64,000 nucleotides of DNA from Flammeovirgaceae bacterium UBA2366 (lineage in GTDB: Bacteria; Bacteroidota; Bacteroidia; Cytophagales; Cyclobacteriaceae). This document shows, one piece after another, positions 34,688 to 43,586 of the stretch; position 1 is the first letter of the stretch, and each line of letters opens with the position of its first letter. The stretch lies in contig DDTK01000008.1 in NCBI GenBank assembly GCA_002344065.1, positions 10,619 through 74,618 on the forward strand, given 5' to 3'. The notes beneath the pieces were generated by a model that saw only the letters and a program-made list of their open reading frames with translations, made no database searches and was not told the origin of the DNA. The translations under genes and the position numbers were made by a program.

Positions 34688-36823
34688 TTACTTGTTTTCT
34701 GCTGTTTTAGATGCTTTTATATCTTTACCTAATCGTTGCAGGTAGGCAATCATGGCGATGATTTCCGTTTCCGGTGCCACTTCAATACCTTCCAGTTGTA
34801 AGTTCTCTGCTATACGTCTGGCCTGAATAGTCAGGTGCTCATTGGCAATAGCTTCATAACCATCCTCATACGGAACACCAATTTTACGCAGTGCTCTTAT
34901 CTTCGGTGCAGTCTGACTTAAATCAATGGACTGTTCAAACAACCAGGGGTAAGCCGGCATAATAGAACCTGTAGAAACAGCATCCGGAGCCAGCATGTGA
35001 TTATAGTGCCATACATCAGAATATTTTCCGCCCAGGCGGTGCAAATCAGGCCCTGTACGTTTCGATCCCCACAGGAATGGATGATCGTATACATACTCAC
35101 CCGACTTACTGTATTCTCCACCTTGAGGATCATATCGTTCTACTTCTGAGCGGAAGGGTCGAACTAATTGCGAGTGACAGCTCACACAACCTTCGCGGAT
35201 ATAAATATCACGACCATGAAGTTCTAGCGGTGTATAGGGTTTTACACTGGCAATCGTGGGCACGTTGGATTTAATCAGGAAGGTAGGCACCATCTCAACA
35301 ATACCACCAATCAAAATCGCCACTAATGTAAGTACACTAAACATGATAGGCTTGCTTTCCAATACATGGTGCCAGCCACCTCCGGTTGTTTCCGTTTTTG
35401 CCATGGGGGCGGCTTCTGCAGGCTCATTGGCAATAAAGCTACCGGCATAAGCAGTTTTAATCAGGTTGTAGGTCATAATGATGGCACCAACTAAGTATAA
35501 GCCACCACCTACTGCGCGCAACATGTACATGGGAAGAATCTGCACGGTGGTTTCCAGAAAGTTTTTGTACACCAGAAATCCTTCGGCATTAAATTCTTTC
35601 CACATTAAACTTTGAACCACACCCGAGATGTACATAGGTAGGGCATAGAAAATAATTCCCAACGTACCAATCCAGAAATGCACATTGGCCAGTTTGGTAG
35701 AATACAGGTTTGTGCCCCACATGCGCGGAACAACCCAATACAAAATTCCAAAGATTAAGAAACCATTCCAGCCTAAACCGCCCACGTGAACGTGCGCTAC
35801 AATCCAATCAGTAAAGTGAGCAATGGCGTTAACATTTTTTAATGACAACAGCGGACCTTCCAGTGTAGCCATACCGTATGCGGTAACAGCCACCACCATA
35901 AATTTTAAAACAACATCTTCACGCACCCTGTCCCAGGCACCACGTAACGTAAACAAACCATTGAGCATACCGCCCCATGAAGGTGCGATGAGCATGATGG
36001 AGAAAACTGTTCCAAGGGATTGAGCCCAGTCGGGTAAAGTTGAATACAATAAGTGGTGCGGGCCTGCCCATATATATAAGAATATGAGTGACCAGAAGTG
36101 TACGATGGATAATCGGTAAGAATAAACGGGCCGGTTAGCGGCCTTCGGCAGAAAATAATACATCAAGCCGAGGAACGGAGTAGTTAGGAAAAACGCAACC
36201 GCATTATGTCCATACCACCACTGCACCAGGGCATCCTGCACACCGGCATACCAGGAGTAGCTCTTGAACAAATTCACCGGCATTTCAAAAGAGTTTACAA
36301 TATGCAGTACCGCTACGGTTACGAACGTGGCGATGTAAAACCAAATGGCTACATACATGTGCTTTTCCCTGCGCTTGATAATGGTGCCGATCATGTTCCA
36401 GCCAAACACTACCCAAATAAGGGTGATGGCGATGTCGATGGGCCACTCCAATTCAGCATATTCCTTCGAGGTAGTAATACCCAGTGGCAAGGTTATGGCT
36501 GCTGCCAGAATAATCAGTTGCCAACCCCAGAAATGAATCCAACTGAGTGTATCATTAAACATTCGGGTTTTCAACAACCGTTGCATGGAATAGTACACCC
36601 CGGCAAACATGGCATTGCCCACAAACGCAAAGATGATGGCGTTAGTGTGCAGGGGTCTTATCCGGCCAAAGGTGGTGTACTGTAAATCGAAATTAAATAC
36701 GGGGTAAAAAAGCTGGATAGCAGCGGTAAGACCTACCAGCATACCCACCAGGCCGAAAATCACTGTGGCAATGATAAAGGCCTTCACGATTTTGTTGTCG
36801 TAACTGAATTTTTCGAGTTCCAT
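34688..36823 (-). CDS. ccoN: cbb3-type cytochrome c oxidase, fused CcoN-CcoO
   Basis: 711 residues. Residues about 1-470 are the CcoN catalytic subunit with 12 helices and metal-ligand histidines in HTNAIIFAFVGN, WYGHNAVAFFLTTP, WAGPHHLLYS and HVHVGGLGWNG. Residues about 500-700 are CcoO: a helix followed by a mono-heme cytochrome c (EGCVSCHSQLVRPF) and a late methionine region (TGSIMPAYPWL). The fusion is known in Bacteroidetes. The enzyme reduces oxygen at low concentration and pumps protons. The promoter has two tandem TGA-N6-TCA-type boxes. Confidence 0.96.
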   Translation of the reverse strand: MELEKFSYDNKIVKAFIIATVIFGLVGMLVGLTAAIQLFYPVFNFDLQYTTFGRIRPLHTNAIIFAFVGNAMFAGVYYSMQRLLKTRMFNDTLSWIHFWGWQLIILAAAITLPLGITTSKEYAELEWPIDIAITLIWVVFGWNMIGTIIKRREKHMYVAIWFYIATFVTVAVLHIVNSFEMPVNLFKSYSWYAGVQDALVQWWYGHNAVAFFLTTPFLGLMYYFLPKAANRPVYSYRLSIVHFWSLIFLYIWAGPHHLLYSTLPDWAQSLGTVFSIMLIAPSWGGMLNGLFTLRGAWDRVREDVVLKFMVVAVTAYGMATLEGPLLSLKNVNAIAHFTDWIVAHVHVGGLGWNGFLIFGILYWVVPRMWGTNLYSTKLANVHFWIGTLGIIFYALPMYISGVVQSLMWKEFNAEGFLVYKNFLETTVQILPMYMLRAVGGGLYLVGAIIMTYNLIKTAYAGSFIANEPAEAAPMAKTETTGGGWHHVLESKPIMFSVLTLVAILIGGIVEMVPTFLIKSNVPTIASVKPYTPLELHGRDIYIREGCVSCHSQLVRPFRSEVERYDPQGGEYSKSGEYVYDHPFLWGSKRTGPDLHRLGGKYSDVWHYNHMLAPDAVSTGSIMPAYPWLFEQSIDLSQTAPKIRALRKIGVPYEDGYEAIANEHLTIQARRIAENLQLEGIEVAPETEIIAMIAYLQRLGKDIKASKTAENK

Positions 36824-36861
36824 AGGCTAGGGATGTAATGCGTTTCTTAAAAATAATGCCT

Positions 36862-36926
36862 TAAAAGTAGATTTTGGGTAATCCAGGCATCCTGATTTCA
36901 GTTATCTGGTTAGCTGATTTTTGTCA
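36862..36926 (-). promoter_or_regulatory. Tandem Crp/Fnr-type operators and promoter of ccoNOQP
   Basis: Minus strand: TGACAAAAATCA (36915-36926), then TAACTGAAATCA (36893-36904, one mismatch) starting exactly 22 bp later, then TACTTTTA (36862-36869, five of six to TAnnTTTG) 35 bases after the start of the second box. A class II activator position is implied. Known FNR/FixK control of cbb3 genes in other bacteria supports the reading. Confidence 0.8.
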
Positions 36927-37009
36927 GGAGATACAACTGCCAATTCTTTAAGTGGATTTCAGAGCTGGTTTAGTGGTCTAAGTACTTTTACTTCACGACT
37001 TTTACACCT

Positions 37010-37174
37010 ATGATAAATTACATTCTTCTTCAAATCCCTCAAGGCATCCCGAATCAAAGCCAACCGATTGATCTTTCCTCAGCTACTGAAGTTACGCTGT
37101 ACATAGTCATCCCCCTAATTATGATTATTGTCTATATCTTTATAAAGAAAAAGCGAAACAACAGACAATCATGA
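37010..37174 (+). CDS. 54-residue single-pass membrane protein
   Basis: ATG at 37010, TGA at 37172-37174. The product starts MINYILLQIPQGIPN, has a polar region to residue 28, one hydrophobic helix (about 29-45, YIVIPLIMIIVYIF) and a basic tail KKKRNNRQS, so the tail should lie in the cytoplasm. A -7 element TACTTTTA (36983-36990) precedes the ATG by 20 bp. It is divergent from the cbb3 operon. Small membrane proteins of this build occur in Bacteroidetes, but I cannot assign a function. Coding potential is supported by the promoter, start and clear topology only. Confidence 0.6.
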   Translation: MINYILLQIPQGIPNQSQPIDLSSATEVTLYIVIPLIMIIVYIFIKKKRNNRQS

Positions 37175-37319
37175 GCAGTCTCATTTTCTTGGTTTGTGCC
37201 CTTCCTGGTCTGTGCGCTCATAGAACAGGAAAACCTGAGTAATTCTTTAGTCTATTTAAAGATGTGGATAACCCGGTTGATAAGTTGTTGACTACTTTTT
37301 GGTCAATTATTTTGTCAGG

Positions 37320-37623
37320 ACATACCAAGCAAGTACTTTGATATCACTAAGTCGAACATTGACACGGTGATCAGACAGCATCGGAAAAACAAAAGCTTTT
37401 TTTCTACGGAAAAAGAGAAACAAAAAAGCCGGTGAGGTAGGATTGTGTTCACGGGAAGGCGTCCGCAAGGAAAACCTGACGGGAGCATAAAATCGAGAGT
37501 GGCTTTCACAGGAAAGTTAAGGCAGGTTTTACAGTGGCAGGATAAGCTTAGCGGTATACATGGGCTACGGTTTATGTATAACGAAGACGGGAAAATCAAG
37601 CAATTGACTTTCCCGTTTTTTTT
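37320..37623 (+). ncRNA. Probable structured RNA or long 3' leader without coding capacity
   Basis: No convincing frame in the 468 bp between the small gene and the KAS III gene. Upstream TTATTTTG (37308-37315) is five of six to a -7 element. Paired segments: GCTTTTTT (37398 region) with AAAAAAGC (37425 region); AAAACCTG with CAGGTTTT around 37470-37530 enclosing a CTTTC-ACAG-GAAAG hairpin; and a strong terminator at 37587-37623. The 5' end is a guess. I did not recognise tmRNA, RNase P, SRP or a known riboswitch; a 6S-like RNA is possible but untested. Confidence 0.45.
37587..37623 (+). terminator. Strong rho-independent terminator
   Basis: ACGGGAAA (37587-37594) pairs with TTTCCCGT (37609-37616); inside, TCAA/TTGA closes a GCAA tetraloop; a run of eight T follows (37616-37623). 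It is oriented for plus-strand transcripts and lies 20 bp before the convergent KAS III stop. Confidence 0.92.
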
Positions 37624-37642
37624 GTGCCTTTTAAAAATTGAT

Positions 37643-38731
37643 CTATTCAACAGGAATTCGGTATACCACGGCATTGATGTTAACGCCAGCACCAACGGCC
37701 GCAAAAACAATAATGCTTCCCTTTTTCAATTGATGTTCGGGCATATCGCCCTTGCTTACCAAATCATATAACGTGGGCACTGTAGCCACTGAACTATTAC
37801 CCAACCAGGAAATACTCATGGGCATAATACCTTCAGGAATGTTGGTAATCCCGTATTCTTCAAAAAGTCTTTTTAGAATTGCCTCGTCCATTTTATTATT
37901 AGCCTGATGAATAAAAACTTTGGTTACTTCCGTAAGGGGAATATTTGCCTTTACCAAACTTGCTTTAACTACTGCGGGTACAGCTTTAAGGGCGTGTTCA
38001 TACAACACACGACCCCGCATTTTTAAAAATAATTCATTACCTGGATAATCTGGATTATAAGAAGGCTGCATCTTAAGCACATAGGTATAATCTCCGGCAT
38101 TGGTTTGTGATTGATGCGCCAATATCCCAATAGGTTTATCACTCAGTCGCGCTTCAAGAATTATTGCTCCTGCCCCATCGGCATAAATCATACTGTCACG
38201 ATCATGCGGATCGCAAATACGCGACAAGGTTTCTGTACCAATAACCATTACGCGTTTGGCCATGCCAGCCTTGATATAAAAATCAGCCTGGATAACTCCC
38301 TGCAACCAGCCGGCACAACCGAAGGGTAAATCATAACAAACCGTATCCGGATTTTTTATTCCCAGCTTCGCCTTCACACGCGAGGCTAACGCTGGCACCA
38401 GGTCACTCCTTCGGTTGTCGTAGGGAACATCTCCAAAATTATGCGCTACAATAATATAGTCGAGTGATTCACCATCAATACCGGAAGATGTAAGTGCATC
38501 CTGCGCTGCCAAATACCCAATATCAGAAGCAACCAAATCATTTGTAACATACCTGCGCTCCAATATTCCGGTAATGTCGCTGAACTTACGAATCACCTCT
38601 TCATTGGGTCGCTTGATGGGTTTACCATCGGCTTCGTAAAATGTGCTGGTCAGAAAATCGCTGTTGGTAATGCGTTGTGTAGGAATGTAACGTCCGGACC
38701 CGGTGATGATCGAATAAATCTTTTCTAGCAT
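37643..38731 (-). CDS. 3-oxoacyl-ACP synthase III-like (KAS III) enzyme
   Basis: 362 residues. The Cys-His-Asn triad of FabH-type condensing enzymes is complete: Cys139 in LPFGCAGWLQG, His275 in FIHQANNKMDE and Asn312 in LGNSSVATVP. KAS III condenses an acyl-CoA with malonyl-ACP; members of this length also act in special fatty-acid, polyketide or hydrocarbon pathways. No acyl-carrier or other fab gene is nearby, so the biological product is unknown. The promoter has a perfect -7 (TACCTTTG) and a perfect TGA-N6-TCA box, putting it in the candidate redox regulon. Confidence 0.9.
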   Translation of the reverse strand: MLEKIYSIITGSGRYIPTQRITNSDFLTSTFYEADGKPIKRPNEEVIRKFSDITGILERRYVTNDLVASDIGYLAAQDALTSSGIDGESLDYIIVAHNFGDVPYDNRRSDLVPALASRVKAKLGIKNPDTVCYDLPFGCAGWLQGVIQADFYIKAGMAKRVMVIGTETLSRICDPHDRDSMIYADGAGAIILEARLSDKPIGILAHQSQTNAGDYTYVLKMQPSYNPDYPGNELFLKMRGRVLYEHALKAVPAVVKASLVKANIPLTEVTKVFIHQANNKMDEAILKRLFEEYGITNIPEGIMPMSISWLGNSSVATVPTLYDLVSKGDMPEHQLKKGSIIVFAAVGAGVNINAVVYRIPVE

Positions 38732-38745
38732 AGGTTTAAGTCGGG

Positions 38746-38788
38746 CAAAGGTAGCGGAAAAGGCTTCGTTTACTAATGAGGTTAATCA
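38746..38788 (-). promoter_or_regulatory. Operator and promoter of the KAS III-like gene
   Basis: Minus strand TGATTAACCTCA (38777-38788) with TACCTTTG (38746-38753) starting exactly 35 bases later; the ATG is 15 bp further. Both elements match perfectly in their fixed bases (TGA-N6-TCA and TAnnTTTG). Confidence 0.72.
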
Positions 38789-38866
38789 ACCATGGAATAA
38801 TATAAAAGAACAAACAGTTGTTAGTGATGAAATTTGATACCCAATCGTAGAATATCAGAAATAACT

Positions 38867-40168
38867 TCAGCGATTTTTTTTATAAGTTTTCATCAAAAAA
38901 TACACACCTGTAAAAAAAGCCAGAAAGATGATCACCGCTATAATTTCTTTCAGCGCCAGGTTTGAAAGAAACCAACCGGTGGCCAGTAATGCCAATACCG
39001 GTATTACAATCCCTCCTGGGTTGGTGTAAGCCCCTTCTACTTTTTTATTCCTCAACTTTAAGGTAGCGGCAATAACACCTACATAAATGAGAAGAATAGA
39101 TGCACTGGATAAAATAGCTAATTGCCGGAAGCCGCCCGATATAGCGAATAAAAATCCTACTGATGCATAAAGAATAATTGAAGTGTAGGGCGTTATAAAT
39201 TTCGGATGAACCCTGGCCAATATGCCGGGCAGTAATCCATCACGTGCTGCTGCATAGGGAAGCCGTGATGTGACAAATAAATCTCCACTGATCAATCCGA
39301 AGCAGGAAACCACAGCGGTTAGTGTCATGAAGATTATGCCATAGGGGCCAAAAACAACTTCTGCTACTGCGGCCAGCGGAGCTTCTTTTTGTAGCGCAAG
39401 TGCATCACCTAATACTCCCTGCGCTACACCCTGTATGGCCAGGTAAATAAAAAATATGAACAATATACCCAGTAATAATCCGCGCGGAATTGTTCGCTTT
39501 GGATCTTTTATTTCACCCGATGCTGATAGTGTACATTCGGCCCCTCCACCAAAGGCAAAAAATAAAATCAATGCACCTTCACCCAAACTTTTAAGTGAAG
39601 GATTTTCCGTTACACGAAGATTGTCAATCTGAACATAGGTAATGCCAAAAACAATAAGTAGAATTAATGGAATAATTTTCACCAGGGTAATACCAATAAC
39701 AAACCCAGCACTCCCTTTGCTCCCCTTAACATTCAACACCGCTAACCCGCCATACACCACGGCTAAAAAAAGTATTCGGTAAACAGGTGATGTTAATGCC
39801 GGTATCAAAACAGCAAGATTATCCACCATGATATTGGCCACTGCCGCGGTAGCTATTGTTGAAAAGCCTAACCAGAAAACTGTATTCGTTAAAAATCCGG
39901 CCAACGGGCCGAAGGCAACTTCAGTGTAGGTATAAACACCACCCGTTGCAGTAATTTTACTGCCCACTTCAATGAAGCATAACATGACGAGGCCCAATAA
40001 AACAGCGCATATCAGGTACGCCCAGAAACCAGCAGGCCCCAAAATCAAAGCTACTGTGGCAGGTAATGCAAATATGCCTGCGCCTACCGTCAGGTTAACT
40101 GCATTTATCGCCAGCGACCGAACACCAATGATACGTTTAAGACCTTCATCCTTTGCAGGGTTTTCCAT
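38867..40168 (-). CDS. APC-family amino acid permease
   Basis: 433 residues from the ATG at 40168 (MENPAKDEGLKR); a longer start at 40225 would add 19 residues and is less likely. About 12 transmembrane helices. The first holds NLTVGAGIFALPATVALILG, the unwound glycine motif of amino acid/polyamine transporters, and a later FAFGGGAECTLSASGEIKDP matches the conserved substrate-side loop. Substrate unknown. Divergent from the S9 peptidase, which suggests but does not prove uptake of released amino acids. Confidence 0.9.
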   Translation of the reverse strand: MENPAKDEGLKRIIGVRSLAINAVNLTVGAGIFALPATVALILGPAGFWAYLICAVLLGLVMLCFIEVGSKITATGGVYTYTEVAFGPLAGFLTNTVFWLGFSTIATAAVANIMVDNLAVLIPALTSPVYRILFLAVVYGGLAVLNVKGSKGSAGFVIGITLVKIIPLILLIVFGITYVQIDNLRVTENPSLKSLGEGALILFFAFGGGAECTLSASGEIKDPKRTIPRGLLLGILFIFFIYLAIQGVAQGVLGDALALQKEAPLAAVAEVVFGPYGIIFMTLTAVVSCFGLISGDLFVTSRLPYAAARDGLLPGILARVHPKFITPYTSIILYASVGFLFAISGGFRQLAILSSASILLIYVGVIAATLKLRNKKVEGAYTNPGGIVIPVLALLATGWFLSNLALKEIIAVIIFLAFFTGVYFLMKTYKKNR

Positions 40169-40303
40169 GGGAACTGGTTGTTTAGGTATTTCAATAAAGG
40201 CAATAAATACCCATTCAACAACCATTCATGTATGAAATGCTTTTTTCGGTCACGATTATAATTAATATTACAACCCTCAAATTCATTAAAATCTATTCAT
40301 CAC

Positions 40304-43252
40304 ATGAAACCATCCATATCCAGAATCCCTTTTTTAACACTGCTTCTTTTAATCTATACCAGTAGTGTAGCCCAGGAAGCAAAGCCCATCACCTGGAAAG
40401 ATGTTCCGGCATGGAAATCTATTTCTCCTTTTAGTGTAACCGTTTCACCCGATGGACAGTGGGTTGCCTATGCACTGCTTCCTGTAGATGGCGATGGTGA
40501 ACTCATTGTTCAGAAAGTAAGAGGAACGGATAAAAAAACGTATGCTATAGGAAGCACAACCTTTCCATCGGTTACCTTTTCTGAAGATAGCCGATGGGTT
40601 GCCTTCAAGGAATTTCCCAAAAATTCAGAAAGGAAAGCCAATGTTAAAACACCCAGCAAACAACTCTTCGACAAGCTTCATGTTGTAGAATTGGCAAACG
40701 ATAAGAAAACGGAATACGAAAAAGTAAATTCATTCGCCTTTAATGGAGAACTGGGCAATCACCTCGCTATTCATATTGCCAAAGAACGCAGCGCAGGAAG
40801 CAAACCCGATGATCCAAAAGGTTCAGACTTATTACTTATTGAACTTTCCACTGGAAAAAGTCAAAACATCGGTAATGTTTCTGAATATGCTTTCAATAAA
40901 AAAGGAACCCATCTAGTCTATGCCATTGATGCCGCCAACCAAAGCGGCAATGGATTGCACTTATATACCATTGCCGCAAAACAAACCCGTGTGCTCGACA
41001 GTGATAAGGCAAGGTATCAATCCATTAACTGGACCGAAGAAGGCGATGGACTCGCAGCCCTTAAGATGGTTAAGGACAAAAAATTCAAGCAGGATAAAGG
41101 AAGTGTTTTAGGTATAAAAAACTTTTCAACACCTACACCTATAGTTGTAACCTATGAACCCGCAAAAGATTCTGTAAGATTCCCGAAAGGAATGACCATC
41201 AGCCCTAACCGTAAACCCATGTGGACGGAAGACCTAACCCGCCTATTGTTTGGTATCCATGATTTAGAGTTAGCAAAGAAAGAAGACAAGGCCGTTGATA
41301 AAGTAGAACCAAAAGAATCGGATGCCGAAAAACTGGCTAAAATAAAAACAGACACCACCATTAAATCCATTGCTGATTTACAAAAGGCCATCGCTAAACT
41401 GGATAGTAAGAAACCTGAAACAAAAGGTGACACACTAAAACCTGATATGACCATCTGGCATTGGCAGGATACACGCCTGCAATCACGCCAGCAACGGCAG
41501 GAAACACAGGATAAGAATTTCAGTTATTGGGGCATGTATGATATAGCCAGTTCATCATTCATCCGTTTGAACGATGGGACGTTGAAAGACTTGAACATTA
41601 TGCCAAAGCATCGGTATGCGATTGGTCAGGATAACAGCGCGTATGAATTAGACAATGCCCTGGATGGACAATCCTACACCGATGTATATGTAATCGATTT
41701 AAAGACTGGAACGAAAACAAAAGTATTTGAGAAGCACTACCTGCCTTCTTTTTGGTCAAGCCCCAGACCATCACCGGATGGAACAAAATTTCTGTACGGT
41801 AAAGACGGTCACTATTATGTGTATGACATTCTAACCAAAAGTCATGTAAACATTTCTGAAAAAGTAAAAACCTCTTTTATCAATACAGAAGATGATCACA
41901 ATGTTACAAAACCACTTACACCAGTTATAGGCTGGAGCAGCGACAGCAAAATTGTTCTGCTTCGCGATTTGTGGAATATCTGGCAAGTTCCGGTAAACGG
42001 AAAAGATGCAGCGACAAACCTTACCGTGAACGGACGCAAAGAAAAAATCCGTTACCAAAACCGTTTTCAACTTGATCCGGATGAAAAAGGAATTGATCTT
42101 AAAAAGCCTCAGTATGTGCGTACCTATGGTGAATGGAACAAGAAAAGCGGTATCGCCCGGCTTGAACCCGGCAAAACCGGACTTACACCGGGCACAAAAT
42201 CATTGTTATGGGAAGATGCCAACATCAACCGCCTGTTGAAAGCAAAGAAGGCTGAGGTATATGTTTTTAGTCGGGAGAAATTCAACCAGCCAACAGAATT
42301 TTTTGCTGCCGATGCGCAATTGAAAAATGAAAATCAGGTTTCGAAAAATGCCCCCGATGTAGCTAAATATGCCTGGTCACCGGGCGTTCAATTGGTTGAT
42401 TATGTTTCCGACAAAGGCGATACCCTGCAAGGTGCATTGTTCTTGCCTGCCGGATATGAAAAAGGTAAAAAATATCCAACTGTAGTGTATTACTATGAGA
42501 AACTTTCTCAGACACTGCATAGCTATAGTAGTCCTGGTTTCTCAGGCACAGGTTGGAATCCCAGCGTTTACACCAGCAATGGGTACGCGGTGTTTATTCC
42601 AGACATTGTATATAAAATGGATGACCCGGGTATGTCGGCCGTATGGTGTGTGATACCGGGTGTAAAAGCCGCCTTGAAAACCGGAGTGATTGATGAATCA
42701 AAAATTGGTATTCACGGACATTCGTGGGGTGGTTACCAAACCTGTTTCCTGATCACCCAAACCAACATGTTTAAGGCTGCTGCCGCAGGAGCACCACTTA
42801 CCAACATGGTGTCGATGTATGATTTGATTTACTGGAATACCGGTGGCGGAAACATGTCGATCTTTGAAGCCTCACAAGGACGGTTTAAAGGAGCTCCATG
42901 GGACAACTGGGAGGCTTACCTTCGCAATTCACCTGTTTATCATGTTAAAAATGTTAGCACACCCCTGCTCATGTTACACAACGATAAAGATGGTGCAGTT
43001 GATTTCACACAAGGCATTGAGTATTACAATGCTTTGCGCAGGTTAAAGAAACCGGTAGTAATGATGCAATACAAAGGTGAAAATCACGGCCTGGCCAAAC
43101 TTGAAAACCGAAAGGATTATTCCGCACGGATGATGGAGTTTTTTGATTACTACCTGAAAGGTGCGACTATTCCCGATTGGCTAAAGGATGGTGTTGATCA
43201 CTTAAAACTAAATGATCACTTGACGGAACGCGTATTTCAGGGACAGGATTAA
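40304..43252 (+). CDS. Exported S9-family prolyl-oligopeptidase-like peptidase
   Basis: 982 residues with a signal peptide (ends SSVAQE, near residue 24). Residues about 40-640 form a beta-propeller-like region with a charged insert near 325-395 (Lys/Asp/Glu-rich). Residues about 690-960 are the alpha/beta-hydrolase domain with Ser807 in GIHGHSWGGYQT, Asp894/896 in HNDKDGAVDF and His928 in GENHGL. Longer than typical DPP IV-like enzymes (about 700-750) because of the insert. It cleaves peptides in the periplasm or at the surface; sequence preference unknown. Confidence 0.92.
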   Translation: MKPSISRIPFLTLLLLIYTSSVAQEAKPITWKDVPAWKSISPFSVTVSPDGQWVAYALLPVDGDGELIVQKVRGTDKKTYAIGSTTFPSVTFSEDSRWVAFKEFPKNSERKANVKTPSKQLFDKLHVVELANDKKTEYEKVNSFAFNGELGNHLAIHIAKERSAGSKPDDPKGSDLLLIELSTGKSQNIGNVSEYAFNKKGTHLVYAIDAANQSGNGLHLYTIAAKQTRVLDSDKARYQSINWTEEGDGLAALKMVKDKKFKQDKGSVLGIKNFSTPTPIVVTYEPAKDSVRFPKGMTISPNRKPMWTEDLTRLLFGIHDLELAKKEDKAVDKVEPKESDAEKLAKIKTDTTIKSIADLQKAIAKLDSKKPETKGDTLKPDMTIWHWQDTRLQSRQQRQETQDKNFSYWGMYDIASSSFIRLNDGTLKDLNIMPKHRYAIGQDNSAYELDNALDGQSYTDVYVIDLKTGTKTKVFEKHYLPSFWSSPRPSPDGTKFLYGKDGHYYVYDILTKSHVNISEKVKTSFINTEDDHNVTKPLTPVIGWSSDSKIVLLRDLWNIWQVPVNGKDAATNLTVNGRKEKIRYQNRFQLDPDEKGIDLKKPQYVRTYGEWNKKSGIARLEPGKTGLTPGTKSLLWEDANINRLLKAKKAEVYVFSREKFNQPTEFFAADAQLKNENQVSKNAPDVAKYAWSPGVQLVDYVSDKGDTLQGALFLPAGYEKGKKYPTVVYYYEKLSQTLHSYSSPGFSGTGWNPSVYTSNGYAVFIPDIVYKMDDPGMSAVWCVIPGVKAALKTGVIDESKIGIHGHSWGGYQTCFLITQTNMFKAAAAGAPLTNMVSMYDLIYWNTGGGNMSIFEASQGRFKGAPWDNWEAYLRNSPVYHVKNVSTPLLMLHNDKDGAVDFTQGIEYYNALRRLKKPVVMMQYKGENHGLAKLENRKDYSARMMEFFDYYLKGATIPDWLKDGVDHLKLNDHLTERVFQGQD

Positions 43253-43275
43253 ATTCAAAGGAATCTCTAAAAGCA

Positions 43276-43398
43276 GTTCATTGCGAGGAACGAAGAGATG
43301 GGTATGCGGGTGAAGTGACGAAGCAATCCATGCATAAAATTGTGGGGATTGCTTCGTCATGCTTACACACATGCCACTCCATATTCCTCGCAATGAAC
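43276..43398. repeat. MITE/REP-like element, copy 2
   Basis: 123 bp with perfect 15-base terminal inverted repeats GTTCATTGCGAGGAA (43276-43290) and its complement (43384-43398), and an inner perfect 13-base hairpin GACGAAGCAATCC (43317-43329) with GGATTGCTTCGTC (43346-43358). Same family as 10126-10233. The 334-bp gap 43253-43586 holds only this and the next element. Confidence 0.9.
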
Positions 43399-43452
43399 GA
43401 ACTTATTGGGTTTTTATAGATCCGCTTAGTTGTGATTAATTACAAAATTAAT

Positions 43453-43520
43453 AACCACAATGGGTAAAAAGAAAGTTATTTCTTTGTGTTCTCTGTGCAA
43501 ACTCAGTGACCTTTGTGGTT
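43453..43520. repeat. AACCACAA-type inverted repeat element, copy 2
   Basis: AACCACAA (43453-43460) and TTGTGGTT (43513-43520) with the words TTCTTTGTGTTCTCTGTG between them, related to the element at 31455-31551. Lies between two convergent genes, where it could also end transcripts. Confidence 0.65.
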
Positions 43521-43586
43521 TTACATTTAAACCTAAATGATTGTTCGATCTCCTTGCTTGAAAACGAGGCCAAAAACTTACCACCT

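Noticed and set aside
37263..37271. TGTGGATAA, a perfect DnaA-box match
   Set aside because: A single copy without further boxes, AT-rich region or dnaA/dnaN neighbours; not evidence of an origin.
37315..37771. Open frames on both strands over the putative RNA
   Set aside because: They run through the terminator and into the KAS III gene on either strand, with unconvincing composition; structure of the DNA fits an RNA better.
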